Both the position numbers and the translations under genes were made by a program. The notes under the pieces were generated by a model. The model was not told where the DNA came from and ran no database searches. It worked only from the letters and a program-made list of their open reading frames with translations. Source: Anaerocolumna jejuensis DSM 15929 (GTDB lineage Bacteria; Bacillota; Clostridia; Lachnospirales; Lachnospiraceae). Taken from it: a stretch of DNA of 24,725 nt. Positions within the stretch are counted from its first letter, which is position 1. Each line of letters begins with the position of its first letter. Below are positions 14,575 through 23,218 of this stretch, one piece after another. The stretch lies in the NCBI RefSeq assembly GCF_900142215.1, contig NZ_FRAC01000051.1, positions 1 to 24,725 of the forward strand, given 5' to 3'.

Positions 14575-16935
14575 TTATAGAACTATCTCTATCCTTTCAT
14601 CACTTGGAATAATACACAAGCCGGTTTCACAGCTCTCCGCTTTTCCGCCTTTGACCTCCTTCACCCTTTCAATATGATGGAGTATGAACTTCGGCTTCTT
14701 CTCCAGGGAAGATACCTGTAAGGTAAGGATATTTCCTTCTTTCTCAGCCCTGGCTGTAAGAACAGTCTTTCCTTTTATGTCCGGCACATTTGCTCCTGTG
14801 CTGCACCCGTCTTTTAACTGGTACAGGTGGAAAACCGTTCCGTCGGCATAATCATAATCCGGAAGCCTTGTCTGGCTTCCTCTTGCCAGCAGCGTATTCT
14901 CCCTGACATAAAGGGGAAGACCGAAATAATCATAAGTATCCGTATACCAGCTTCCGCCTTCTCTTATTTCATCCGTTAAAAGACTTACCCACTTTCCTTC
15001 CGGCAGATAATAGGATACCCTTCCTTCCTCATGAAAGATTGGTGCAACCAGAAGGGACTTACCAAGCATATACTGCATATCCTGCCAGCTCATGCCCGGT
15101 TCCTTGGGATATTCCAAAATCATGGGACGCATGACCGGAATACCAGTCTCATGTGCATTAACAGCCATTTCATAGATATAGGGCATTAACTGGCACTTAA
15201 GGTTTGTAAAGTACCGCAGTACATCACAGGCTTCCTCATCAAACAACCAGGGCACCCGGTAACTGCCGGAGCCATGGAGTCTGCTGTGGGTGGAAAGCAG
15301 GCCGAACTGCACCCACCTTTTATACAAATCCGGCGTTGCCGTCTGTTCAAAGCCTGAAATGTCATGGCTCCAGAAAGAAAATCCGGACATGGTGATGGAA
15401 AGCCCGCCTCTTAGTGTTTCTGCCATGGAAGCATAGCTGGCAGAGCAGTCTCCTCCCCAATGCACCGGGAACTGCTGGCAGCCGGCTGTTGCACTTCTTG
15501 CAAACAACACGGCCTCCTGCTCTCCCTTTTCCCTTTTTAAAAGCTCAAATACGGCTTTGTTGTATAAATAGGTATAGTAATTATGCATGGATTTGGGATT
15601 GGAGCCATCATAATAAGCCACATCAATGGGGATACGTTCCGCAAAATCTGTTTTAAAGCAGTCCACTCCGGCATCCAGCAGTGTCTTTAGCTTATCCGTA
15701 TACCATTTCGCTGCTTCCGGATTGGTAAAGTCAACAATTGCCATTCCCGGCTGCCAAAAATCAACCTGCTTGACACCCTTTCCATCTGCCCGCTTTAAGA
15801 AATAGCCTCTGTCTGCGCCTTCCCGAAAGAATTCCGTGCCCTGGGCAATATAGGGATTAATCCATACGCAGATTTTCACCTTCTTTTCTTCCTTGTAGCG
15901 CTTTAGCATGGCAGGGACGTCATGAAAGACGGCCTCATCCCATTCAAAGTCACACAGATGAAGGCTCCTCATCCAGTAGCAGTCGAAATGGAAGACCCGA
16001 AGGGGAATATCCCTCTCAGCCATTCCGTCTATGAAATGGCTGGTGGTAGTTTCATCATAGCTGGTAGTAAAAGAGGTGGTAAGCCACAGGCCAAAGCTCC
16101 AGGCCGGGGGAAGTGCCGGTCTTCCGGTAAGCTCCGTATAGTGCTCCAGTACCTGGGTCAGCCCAGGTCCATAGATGAAATGATACCGAAGCTCTTCCCC
16201 TTCCACGGAAAATCCTACATATTCCACCTTTTCACTTGCTACCTCAAAAGAGACATTGGAAGAATGGTCCACAAAAATGCCGTATCCTTCATTTGTCATG
16301 TAAAAAGGAATATTCTTATAGGCTATCTGGGAGGAGGTTCCCCCATCTTCATTCCAGCAGTTTATCACCTGGCCGTTTTTTACAAAGGCGGTAAATTGTT
16401 CCCCAAAGCCATAAACACATTCTCCGGGGCGCAGGGACAATTCTGTCATCATGTAGGGTGTGTAAAGGGATGCCAGGTAATTTTCTTCCGGAAACATGGT
16501 AGCCGGTTTCTTGTCATAGCGGATATATCCAAGATTACGGAATCCGCAGGAAGTAATTACACGTCCCTCTGCTTCAAACTGGTAACAAAAGTCCTTCCGG
16601 TTGACACGGACCGATACCTTTCCGGCTGTCATAACTGCTTCGCTGTCGGTAATGCTGACCTCAACCGGAGAGGAAGCTTTCTTCAGCTCAAACCTCGGCT
16701 CTTTTTCTTCGTAGGCCTCATAGTGGCTGGCCTTTACCAGAATATCATTCTCACGGTAAGAAACAAAATCGATGGTAATGGTAGAGATATTCATGGCATC
16801 CGCCCTGCTGTAAATCGGACGTTCTGCTGCAACAATACGCATTCCGTTTTCGATTTTTACTACCAGAAAGCCCTGGGAAGCATAAGAAGCCTCAATTCTC
16901 TCACTCCTGAGCCAGTACCCTTCTGTAAACTTCAT
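14575..16935 (-). CDS. GH31 alpha-xylosidase (YicI-like)
   Basis: A 786-residue cytoplasmic glycosidase (no signal peptide) predicted to release alpha-linked xylose from the non-reducing end of oligosaccharides such as xyloglucan fragments or isoprimeverose. An N-terminal beta-sandwich (1-265, with YGFGEQFTAF) precedes the barrel, where FHFDCYWMR (315-323), KTDFAERIP with nucleophile D430, and WGGDCSASY with acid/base D496 appear, followed by GGLSITMSGFSFWSHDISGFE. The FHFDC-W-M and SFWSHD blocks favour the YicI alpha-xylosidase branch over plain alpha-glucosidases, and the length is close to YicI. The ATG at 16935 follows AGGAGGAAATCATC. It lies 23 bp after the binding-protein stop, so it is the last gene of the ABC operon and should act on the imported sugar. 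Alpha-glucosidase or transfer activity cannot be excluded. Confidence 0.9.
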   Translation of the reverse strand: MKFTEGYWLRSERIEASYASQGFLVVKIENGMRIVAAERPIYSRADAMNISTITIDFVSYRENDILVKASHYEAYEEKEPRFELKKASSPVEVSITDSEAVMTAGKVSVRVNRKDFCYQFEAEGRVITSCGFRNLGYIRYDKKPATMFPEENYLASLYTPYMMTELSLRPGECVYGFGEQFTAFVKNGQVINCWNEDGGTSSQIAYKNIPFYMTNEGYGIFVDHSSNVSFEVASEKVEYVGFSVEGEELRYHFIYGPGLTQVLEHYTELTGRPALPPAWSFGLWLTTSFTTSYDETTTSHFIDGMAERDIPLRVFHFDCYWMRSLHLCDFEWDEAVFHDVPAMLKRYKEEKKVKICVWINPYIAQGTEFFREGADRGYFLKRADGKGVKQVDFWQPGMAIVDFTNPEAAKWYTDKLKTLLDAGVDCFKTDFAERIPIDVAYYDGSNPKSMHNYYTYLYNKAVFELLKREKGEQEAVLFARSATAGCQQFPVHWGGDCSASYASMAETLRGGLSITMSGFSFWSHDISGFEQTATPDLYKRWVQFGLLSTHSRLHGSGSYRVPWLFDEEACDVLRYFTNLKCQLMPYIYEMAVNAHETGIPVMRPMILEYPKEPGMSWQDMQYMLGKSLLVAPIFHEEGRVSYYLPEGKWVSLLTDEIREGGSWYTDTYDYFGLPLYVRENTLLARGSQTRLPDYDYADGTVFHLYQLKDGCSTGANVPDIKGKTVLTARAEKEGNILTLQVSSLEKKPKFILHHIERVKEVKGGKAESCETGLCIIPSDERIEIVL

Positions 16936-16958
16936 GATGATTTCCTCCTGCCTAAAGT

Positions 16959-18308
16959 TTATTGTGCTCCGTCAATTGTCTTCCATTGCTCTTCAATAGA
17001 AGCGCAGGTAGCGTCTTTATCCGCTGTCTTTGATATATAGGACTGCATTAATTCACCGAATACCTGGTGCCAGCTGTCGGTGGAATAGCATACACCAAGA
17101 GGTGCTGCACCAACGGTTGATTCCAATTCACTGCCCTGCTTAATGATATCAAAATTGCTTTCTGCTTTTGTTGTTACCGGAGGTACTACTCCTGCTACAT
17201 CTGTAAACCAGCTGATTCCATAATCAGAGGTATACCACCAGTTAACGAAATCAAGAGTTGCCTGTAAGGCTTTGGAATCCTTGTATACATGAAGCGCCTG
17301 GTCGGAGCCTGATATTACCTGGCACTGGCTGGCATCCTCGGTAACAGGATATCCGTTAAAACCGATCTTGATGTCCGGATTAATGGCTTTTACATCGCCT
17401 TCAATCCATGCACCCTGGCCTACTACCATAGCAGCCTTTCCGCTGGCAAAGGCAGATTCTTCATTTTCCAGTGCGGTTTCCAGAGGCTTTTTGTCCCCGT
17501 ATTTTACAGTTAAATCAATAAAGTCAAAGAAGTTATTGTATAATTCCGGATAATCCTTTACCTTTGCTTTTCCTTCTTCAAAGGATTTTACCAAAGAAGC
17601 AACATCGGTTCCGGCACCCTTGGCTGCCGCTGCCAGGAAGTGCTGCCATACATGCTTAAATACCCACCATTCGCTGTAGCCTGTTGTAAATGGTGTATAG
17701 CCTGCTGCAGAAAGCTTTTCACAAGCGGTCTTCATAGCGGATACGGTGGCTGGGAACTCTTTGATTCCTGCTTTATCAAAAATATCCTTGTTATAAATCA
17801 TACCAAAATAATTTCCCTTAATTGCAATTCCATAAAGGCCCTTGCCCTCTTCCGTTGATTTCATGGAAGAAGCAACAGCAGGAAGTATAGTCTTTGCAAG
17901 AGGCTGGTCCGTCAAATCATAGGACCATTCCCTGTATACATCAATTTCCTTTCCTGATGTAGAAGAGAAAATATCCGGTACATCTCCTGAATTCAATTTA
18001 GCTTTTAAAAGGGTCGGATAATCATTCTGTGTGGTTTCATAATTAATGGTAACATTGGGTGCAACCTTCTTATATTCCTCAATCAGTGTATTGATGGAAT
18101 CTGCATATTCCGGTGAACTGATGAATATGTTAATTTCCGCCTTCTCGGATTTATCCGGTGCTGTTGTGGCGGCCCCTTTTGTCGCCTCCGCTTCTTTGGT
18201 CGGTGTCTCGCCGGATGTGTCCGACGGCTTATTGGTCTTTCCGCAGCCGCCAAGCAGACCCACAACCATAATGCCGCAAAGTAACATGCTTATAATCTTT
18301 CTCCTCAT
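16959..18308 (-). CDS. Sugar ABC transporter substrate-binding lipoprotein (CUT1, family 1)
   Basis: A 449-residue extracellular solute-binding protein that delivers an oligosaccharide to the two permeases upstream. The signal ends in lipobox LLGGC with acylated Cys22, followed by a long Thr/Glu/Lys-rich linker (about 23-57) typical of Gram-positive membrane-tethered binding proteins. The fold begins at AEINIFISSPEYADSINTLIEEY and includes GDVPDIFSST, GIAIKGNYFGMIYNKDIFDKAG, GKAAMVVGQGAWIEGD and WWYTSDYGISWFTD; several Trp/Tyr residues (EWWVFKHVWQHF) suit stacking on sugar rings. The ATG at 18308 follows AGGAGGTATTTT. A 485-bp gap with a large palindrome separates it from the permeases, unusual for such an operon. 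The GH31 neighbour suggests an alpha-xyloside-containing ligand. Confidence 0.93.
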   Translation of the reverse strand: MRRKIISMLLCGIMVVGLLGGCGKTNKPSDTSGETPTKEAEATKGAATTAPDKSEKAEINIFISSPEYADSINTLIEEYKKVAPNVTINYETTQNDYPTLLKAKLNSGDVPDIFSSTSGKEIDVYREWSYDLTDQPLAKTILPAVASSMKSTEEGKGLYGIAIKGNYFGMIYNKDIFDKAGIKEFPATVSAMKTACEKLSAAGYTPFTTGYSEWWVFKHVWQHFLAAAAKGAGTDVASLVKSFEEGKAKVKDYPELYNNFFDFIDLTVKYGDKKPLETALENEESAFASGKAAMVVGQGAWIEGDVKAINPDIKIGFNGYPVTEDASQCQVISGSDQALHVYKDSKALQATLDFVNWWYTSDYGISWFTDVAGVVPPVTTKAESNFDIIKQGSELESTVGAAPLGVCYSTDSWHQVFGELMQSYISKTADKDATCASIEEQWKTIDGAQ

Positions 18309-18337
18309 AAAATACCTCCTATAGAAAATGTATTTGC

Positions 18338-18358
18338 CATGATAGGCATGGTGCCTAT
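18338..18358 (-). other. Nested alternative hairpins in the binding-protein leader
   Basis: ATAGGC (18342-18347) can pair with GCCTAT (18353-18358), while CCATG (18338-18342) can pair with CATGG (18347-18351). The two exclude each other and lie 20-40 bp before the ribosome binding site. They could affect expression, or be chance. Confidence 0.3.
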
Positions 18359-18507
18359 ATAAATTTCATGCATCGCTGCACAAAATGAATATCAGGAATC
18401 TCTAGTCCCAGCATGCCGCTTCTGCTCGCTGATGTGGAACTTCCATAAATCAATGGGTAAAATATATTATAATTCACCGACAAATCTTCCGTTTCTACAT
18501 AACCACA
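18355..18507 (-). other. Coding-like remnant between the binding-protein gene and the palindrome
   Basis: The minus-strand frame running out of the palindrome continues to a TAG just before 18355 with protein-like content (NYNIFYPLIYGSSTSA, MLGLEIPDIHFV), but no ribosome binding site or start codon outside the palindrome. It looks like the 3' end of a gene cut off by, or carried with, the palindrome. I do not recognise a family, and it could be non-coding operon spacer. Confidence 0.3.
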
Positions 18508-18740
18508 GGCAATTTGCACAAAATAGAAAGAATGAATGCGCCTATGGAAATGTATTAGAAGTCCTTTTCTCTGAAGATTTTGTGCTATATCATCAAACAG
18601 ATTGTTTGAGTTCACTAAGTGCACTCAAGCGTAGCGAGTTATCTGTTTGATGATATGTCCAGCACAAAATCTTCAGAGAATTAGGACTTCTTATACATTG
18701 TAATCGAAGCATTCATGCTTTCTATTTTGTGCAAATTGCC
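18508..18740. repeat. 233-bp near-perfect palindrome inside the ABC operon (MITE-like)
   Basis: The left arm starting GGCAATTTGCACAAAATAG (18508) is matched in reverse complement by the right arm ending at 18740, with about 100 bp per arm. Matched blocks include AAGTCC and TTCTCTGAAGATTTTGTGCT, then ATATCATCAAACAGAT. The right arm has a 4-base insertion and about a dozen extra bases near the tip. The tip is a further stem, TTGAGTTCACT (18606-18616) with AGTGCACTCAA (18618-18628). It has no gene of its own. In RNA it would fold into one very long hairpin between permease and binding-protein messages. Confidence 0.85.
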
Positions 18741-18793
18741 GACCCCTTGTGAAAAACTAACCTTTTGCCAAACCGTTCATAATATATCCCCCC

Positions 18794-19633
18794 TTAGCCT
18801 TTTACCGCTCCTGCCACAACCCCTTCCACAATGTATTTTTGCAGCAGTATAAAAATTATAATGGACGGCACTACGGCAAGTACCATTGCAGTCATGGCAT
18901 AATGCCATTTGGTATTCATCTGGCCGATAAAGGTATATGCCGCCAAGACCAAAGTTTTTGTCTTATTATCACTGTTTACCATAAGAAGAGGAAGTAAAAA
19001 GTCATTCCAAATCCACATCACATCCAGGACGATAACGGTCACAGTTACGGACTTCAGCAAGGGAAAGATAACCGATGCAAAGGTTCTTGTGGTAGATGCT
19101 CCGTCAATTTTGGCGCTCTCATCCAATTCATTTGGTATGGTCTTCATAAAGTTATAGAAGATAAAGGTTGCCATGGGAATACCAAAGCCCCAATACTGAA
19201 TGCCAAGGCCAATCTTGCTCCCTGAAAGATGAATCACTGTCATGGTCTTTAACAGAGTTATCATAATTGTCTGAAAGGGAATCAGCATTGGTGTAATAAT
19301 TAAAAAGTGCACTATTCTCGTATATCGGTTTCTCCTTCGGTCCAAAATATAAGCGGTGGAGGCGGAGAAGAAAACAATTCCCAGAATACCGACCACGGTA
19401 ATCAGTACGTTGTTAAAAAACAGGTGTGCATAATCTATCTTATCAATAACATAGGTATAGTTTTCAATGGCAAGCTTGCTGGGAAGAGCAATGGCGTCCG
19501 AAACAATTTCCCCAAAGGGCTTAAAGGAATTCATAAACATTAAAAATACCGGGTAAATATATATAATGGCAAGCACTGCTATCAGGAAAAGAAATGTAGC
19601 ATGAAAGAGTCTTCGTTTTGTTTTTGCATGCAT
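18794..19633 (-). CDS. Sugar ABC transporter permease, MalG type (CUT1)
   Basis: A 279-residue inner-membrane permease with six predicted transmembrane segments; it forms the channel with the MalF-type partner. The ATPase contact loop (EAA motif) is visible as IPNELDESAKIDGASTTRTF followed by IFPLLKS, and the chain ends with the usual KYIVEGVVAGAVKG tail of MalG-type proteins. The ATG at 19633 overlaps the partner's stop (TAATG) and has GGAGGTGG 7 nt upstream, so translation is coupled. No ATPase gene is in the operon; in many Firmicutes a shared MsmX-like ATPase encoded elsewhere serves such cassettes. The palindrome begins 53 bp downstream of its stop. Confidence 0.95.
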   Translation of the reverse strand: MHAKTKRRLFHATFLFLIAVLAIIYIYPVFLMFMNSFKPFGEIVSDAIALPSKLAIENYTYVIDKIDYAHLFFNNVLITVVGILGIVFFSASTAYILDRRRNRYTRIVHFLIITPMLIPFQTIMITLLKTMTVIHLSGSKIGLGIQYWGFGIPMATFIFYNFMKTIPNELDESAKIDGASTTRTFASVIFPLLKSVTVTVIVLDVMWIWNDFLLPLLMVNSDNKTKTLVLAAYTFIGQMNTKWHYAMTAMVLAVVPSIIIFILLQKYIVEGVVAGAVKG

Positions 19634-20520
19634 TAGCTTTCCACCTCCCTGCTGCTGAATATCTTTAACACAACTTGTGTAATAATCAGTACAAATAAGA
19701 AATAGATAATGGATTCCGCTGAGCCGAGGCCGTAATGGTTACTTTGGAAGGCTTCCTTATAAATCTGCAAAGCCACACTGTAGGTAGCTCCTCCGGGGCC
19801 TCCCTTGGTCAGGGCTAAAATAATATCAAACACTTTCAGCGCATTGGTCAGGGACATAAAGATACAGGTTGTTATGGAAGGTCCGAGCAGAGGTAAGGTC
19901 ACATGGAAAAAACGCTTCCTGCCGGATGCCCCGTCAACAGTAGCCGCTTCCAGCACATCCTTGGGTACTGCCTGGAGCCCTGCAATATATAAAACAATAT
20001 AAAATCCAAGGGATTGCCAGACTCCCACCAGGGCAACGGAGTAAAATGCAAGCTTTGGATCTCCAAGCCAGCTGTAATTCCATACTCCCCAGTCCGTCAT
20101 TTCAAAGAGTCTTGAGAAACCCTGGGTAAAGATAAATTTCCAGATAAAACCGACAATGGTCATACTCATGATATAGGGTATGAAGAACACTCCCCGGACC
20201 ACATTGACCAGGCGGAATTTCTTTGTCAGGGCCACTGCCAGGGCAATTGCAATGACATTGGATAAGATAACAAACACAAGAGTATATTTTCCGGTAAAAA
20301 TCAATGCTTTCCGAAACTCCATGCTTTCTGAAAATATCGTCTTAAAATTTTGCAGACCGATAAAGGTTGGTTCCTTGGCAATTCCATTCCATTCAGTCAG
20401 CGAATAGTATCCGCTCATGATAAACGGAATATACAGCATTAAAGAAACGAGGATTACGGAAGGAACTGTATATAAAATATTCTCCAGTGCTTCTTTTCTT
20501 TTTCTTTTTGATGCGAACAT
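19633..20520 (-). CDS. Sugar ABC transporter permease, MalF/UgpA type (CUT1)
   Basis: First gene of the uptake operon, about 295 residues with six predicted membrane helices. The EAA loop VPKDVLEAATVDGASGRKRF followed by TLPLLGP is the ATPase-docking site, and KGGPGGATYSVALQIYKEAF is a typical C-terminal block of this group. I chose the ATG at 20520 because AAGGGTGAG lies just upstream of it; an in-frame ATG 10 codons earlier (20550) lacks a good ribosome binding site. The basic stretch SKRKRKEALEN sits at the cytoplasmic N-terminus. It is transcribed divergently from the YesM-type kinase, with shared regulatory DNA of about 190 bp. Confidence 0.94.
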   Translation of the reverse strand: MFASKRKRKEALENILYTVPSVILVSLMLYIPFIMSGYYSLTEWNGIAKEPTFIGLQNFKTIFSESMEFRKALIFTGKYTLVFVILSNVIAIALAVALTKKFRLVNVVRGVFFIPYIMSMTIVGFIWKFIFTQGFSRLFEMTDWGVWNYSWLGDPKLAFYSVALVGVWQSLGFYIVLYIAGLQAVPKDVLEAATVDGASGRKRFFHVTLPLLGPSITTCIFMSLTNALKVFDIILALTKGGPGGATYSVALQIYKEAFQSNHYGLGSAESIIYFLFVLIITQVVLKIFSSREVES

Positions 20521-20579
20521 TACTCTCACCCTTTCTGATTCATTTTGCATATTTTTTTTGTCTATTTCATTATATATGA

Positions 20580-20608
20580 GTTATATTGCATAAAAAATAG
20601 AAAATCAA
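20580..20608 (-). promoter_or_regulatory. Promoter of the sugar-uptake operon
   Basis: On the minus strand -35 TTGATT (20603-20608), 17-bp spacer, -10 TATAAC (20580-20585). The weak -35 overlaps the proximal copy of a direct repeat, as expected for an activator-dependent promoter. Another perfect TATAAT exists at 20569-20574 without a -35. Confidence 0.55.
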
Positions 20609-20637
20609 GAACAAACATAGGTAAAATAGTGAACAAA
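20601..20637 (-). promoter_or_regulatory. Direct-repeat operator, candidate YesN-type response-regulator site
   Basis: On the minus strand TTTGTTC-N3-ATTTT occurs twice (20623-20637 and 20601-20615), with start-to-start distance of 22 bp, about two helical turns. The nearer copy covers the operon's -35 box. Direct repeats spaced about two turns apart and abutting -35 are the usual layout for AraC-family activators. The response regulator is encoded next door. Confidence 0.6.
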
Positions 20638-20642
20638 TCAAA

Positions 20643-20671
20643 TTGACAAATTGTCTTTTTTTCAGTGTTAT
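20643..20671 (+). promoter_or_regulatory. Promoter of the two-component genes
   Basis: -35 TTGACA (20643-20648), 17-bp spacer, -10 TGTTAT (20666-20671). A small dyad GACAA-A-TTGTC (20645-20655) overlaps the -35. Confidence 0.55.
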
Positions 20672-20711
20672 TGTATGATACCATTAGGGGTATTATTAAA
20701 GGGAGGTTACT

Positions 20712-22487
20712 ATGAGGTATAAAAAACGCTTGTTTCAATTTCTAAACCGTATTCCATTATGGACTCAGTTGTTTGTCATGACAATCTTTGTCATCTCTAT
20801 AACCATTCTTGTAATATTGGTCAACAATTATTCAAGAAACCGAAATACGATACTAAAAACAGAGGTAACGACCTCCAACCAGCTGCTGAACCTGGAAACT
20901 GAAAATCTGGAGAAATATATCCAGGACCTTGTCTATTTTTCCGTACAGCCCTGCTATGATACCAGATTAAGTCAGATATTGAGCCTGACGGCTCCCATTG
21001 ATGTCTGGCAGAAGAGCTATATGAAAAATCAGATACGCGCTTATTATTATTCCCGAAATGACCTGATTTCTTACAACATTTATCTTATACACCAAAAAAT
21101 AGAATTCAGGCGCAATGCAAAGGCACAGAAAATAGCCGACGCTTCCCAGCTGAGCGCTTCCGATAGAGAGGTCTTTTCCCAATGTGAGAAGGGGGATAAT
21201 GTTGTCATTCTTCCGTCGGATTCCGATAAGGCTTTTATTGATTTTTATCACAGCATCATCCGTATCAAGGACCGGAAACCAATTGCCATTGTTAATTTCA
21301 CAGTAGACAAGACCTACGTGGATTCCATTAACCGAAACCATAATAACAACGGAGAATTTATCTGCATCCTGAACAAGGACAACCGCCTGCTCTACAGCGG
21401 AAATACCGGCCGGATAAACGCCGGCTCCCAGAGTCTCCTGACGGAAATTGAAGAAAAGGCCGGACGGGAATATTCCATTATGTCAGTGGAAAATGAGCCC
21501 TTTATTGTAACGACCAGTGAAAGCGATGCCTACCACTTAAAGCTGGTTTCCTTTACTCCCCTGTCAGTGGTGGATACCGCAATCAACCGCTCTTTTCAAA
21601 TCAGCTTTCTGATGGGGGTAATTGTCTGGGGAATTGCAGTCTTACTGATAACCATCCTGATCCGCCTGACTACCAATCCGCTTTCCACCCTGGCCCGTAA
21701 TCTGAGAAATGTCGGCAACGGTGACTTTACTTCCACTGTTGATATTGGCGGAAACCGGGAAATTGCAAACCTGTCCTATGACTTTAACTATATGACAAAG
21801 CACATTGACGAGCTGATTAAGAAGAACTATATCTCTGAAATCAATGAAAAAACCTCCAGGCTCATTGCCCTGGAAGCCCAGTTAAATCCTCATTTTCTGT
21901 ACAACACCCTTCAGGTAATATCCACGGAGGCTTTAATCAATGACCAGCCGCGCATTCACCTTATGATTACTTCTCTGGCAAGTATTTTAAGATATACCAT
22001 TAAAGGCGGTGATTTTGTCAGTCTCTTTTCGGAGATGGAGTATGTAAACCACTATATCCTCCTTCAGAAAATGCGCCTGGAGGAAAAATTAAATGTTTTC
22101 ATTGAAAATGACGAAACAGGTATGGACATACTGATTCCCAAAATAAGTATTCAGACCCTGGTAGAAAACTCCATTCTTCACGGCATGGGGAAAAATGGGG
22201 ATGCCATCCATATCTCCATTACCGCAAGGCTTCAGGAGGAATTTTTATCCGTGACGGTAGCGGATGACGGCTGCGGTATTTCACCTGATTATCTTTCAAC
22301 ACTTAAGGAGGAATTTGATAAAAACACAATTTCCCATGGTAATTCAGGAATTGGCCTGATCAACCTGAACAGCCGGCTGAAGCTTCTTTATTCCGGCAAG
22401 GCAAACATTCAGATTTCCAGTGAAGAGGGAAGCTACACTTCCATTACCATGTTAATTCCTGCCATAAAGGAGGTTTCCGATGTATAA
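20712..22487 (+). CDS. Sensor histidine kinase, YesM type
   Basis: A 591-residue membrane kinase that senses an outside signal and phosphorylates the adjacent response regulator. TM1 is about 16-40; an extracellular sensor region follows (41-295, dCACHE-like length); TM2 is about 296-318; a HAMP linker (319-371, with NPLSTLARNLRNVGNGDF) precedes a His_kinase-type core with LEAQLNPHFLYNTLQ, phosphoacceptor H394. The ATPase domain has N box LVENSILHG (N486), DDGCGIS and GNSGIGLINLNSRL. The ATG at 20712 follows AAAGGGAGG. It overlaps the regulator gene by 8 bp and is divergent from the ABC operon, the standard arrangement for carbohydrate-sensing YesMN pairs. The ligand may be the sugar itself or sugar presented by the binding lipoprotein. 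Confidence 0.94.
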   Translation: MRYKKRLFQFLNRIPLWTQLFVMTIFVISITILVILVNNYSRNRNTILKTEVTTSNQLLNLETENLEKYIQDLVYFSVQPCYDTRLSQILSLTAPIDVWQKSYMKNQIRAYYYSRNDLISYNIYLIHQKIEFRRNAKAQKIADASQLSASDREVFSQCEKGDNVVILPSDSDKAFIDFYHSIIRIKDRKPIAIVNFTVDKTYVDSINRNHNNNGEFICILNKDNRLLYSGNTGRINAGSQSLLTEIEEKAGREYSIMSVENEPFIVTTSESDAYHLKLVSFTPLSVVDTAINRSFQISFLMGVIVWGIAVLLITILIRLTTNPLSTLARNLRNVGNGDFTSTVDIGGNREIANLSYDFNYMTKHIDELIKKNYISEINEKTSRLIALEAQLNPHFLYNTLQVISTEALINDQPRIHLMITSLASILRYTIKGGDFVSLFSEMEYVNHYILLQKMRLEEKLNVFIENDETGMDILIPKISIQTLVENSILHGMGKNGDAIHISITARLQEEFLSVTVADDGCGISPDYLSTLKEEFDKNTISHGNSGIGLINLNSRLKLLYSGKANIQISSEEGSYTSITMLIPAIKEVSDV

Positions 22488-23211
22488 AGCACTAATTGTT
22501 GATGATGAAAAGGCAGTTCAGATAGCTATTGGTAAGCTTGGGAAATGGCACACTTATCATATGGACCCACCTTCCCTTGCATCCAATGGAAAGGAAGGCT
22601 TATATGCCATGCGGGAACTGCGCCCGGATATTGTTTTTGTAGATATGCAGATGCCGGTAATGAACGGCATTGAATTTTTAAAAAGTGCCAAAGAGGAATT
22701 TCCTGACGCGAAGTATATTGTAATCAGCGGGTATGATGACTTTTACTATGCCCAGAATTCCATTAAATTAGGGGCAATTGATTATATCTTAAAGCCCATT
22801 GTGGAAGAAGAATTGAACACCTCCATTAAGAAGGCCCTGCACCTTCTTAATCCAAGTATGGATTTTACGAAAACAGAGGAGGAGCAGAGCATTTCTGCCG
22901 GTGAAGTGGCTGCCATTATTAAGGATTATATTGATAAAAACTACAGCCAAAACTTAAAGCTCTCTTATTTTTCCGATAAATATTATTTTTCAAAGGAATA
23001 CCTGTCCAAAATATTTAAAGCAAATTATGAAATCGGAATCTATGAATATGTGCTTCAAGTCCGTATGGAACGGGCAAAAGAACTGCTTCTGGATGAGTCT
23101 TTAAAAATCCAGTGGATATCCGACCGTCTTGGTTATACTGACAGCAATTACTTTAGTAAGGCCTTTCGCAATTACTATGGAATTACTCCATCACAATTCC
23201 GTAAAAATTAG
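22480..23211 (+). CDS. Response regulator, YesN type (receiver + AraC HTH)
   Basis: A 243-residue regulator expected to activate the divergent sugar operon when phosphorylated. The receiver spans 1-122, with acidic pair D8-D9, phosphoacceptor D55 (VFVDMQMPVMNG), S84 of VISGYDDF, and K107 of ILKPI. After a short linker the AraC domain (about 140-243) shows LKLSYFSDKYYFSKEYLSKIF and IQWISDRLGYTDSNYFSKAF with terminal GITPSQFRKN. It is short: many YesN proteins have 350-550 residues because of an extra middle region, which is absent. The ribosome binding site AAAGGAGG lies inside the kinase gene, and the ATG overlaps its stop. Only 7 bp separate its stop from the convergent HxlR gene, with no terminator visible. 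Confidence 0.94.
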   Translation: MYKALIVDDEKAVQIAIGKLGKWHTYHMDPPSLASNGKEGLYAMRELRPDIVFVDMQMPVMNGIEFLKSAKEEFPDAKYIVISGYDDFYYAQNSIKLGAIDYILKPIVEEELNTSIKKALHLLNPSMDFTKTEEEQSISAGEVAAIIKDYIDKNYSQNLKLSYFSDKYYFSKEYLSKIFKANYEIGIYEYVLQVRMERAKELLLDESLKIQWISDRLGYTDSNYFSKAFRNYYGITPSQFRKN

Positions 23212-23218
23212 CGAAATC

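Noticed and set aside
15922..17040. A 372-codon plus-strand frame opposite the GH31 gene
   Set aside because: It lies wholly antisense to a gene with clear catalytic motifs, has no ribosome binding site, and reads as non-protein-like sequence.
18355..18624. An 89-codon minus-strand frame starting inside the palindrome
   Set aside because: Its start lies at the palindrome tip with no ribosome binding site; only its downstream part looks coding, and that is reported as a remnant.
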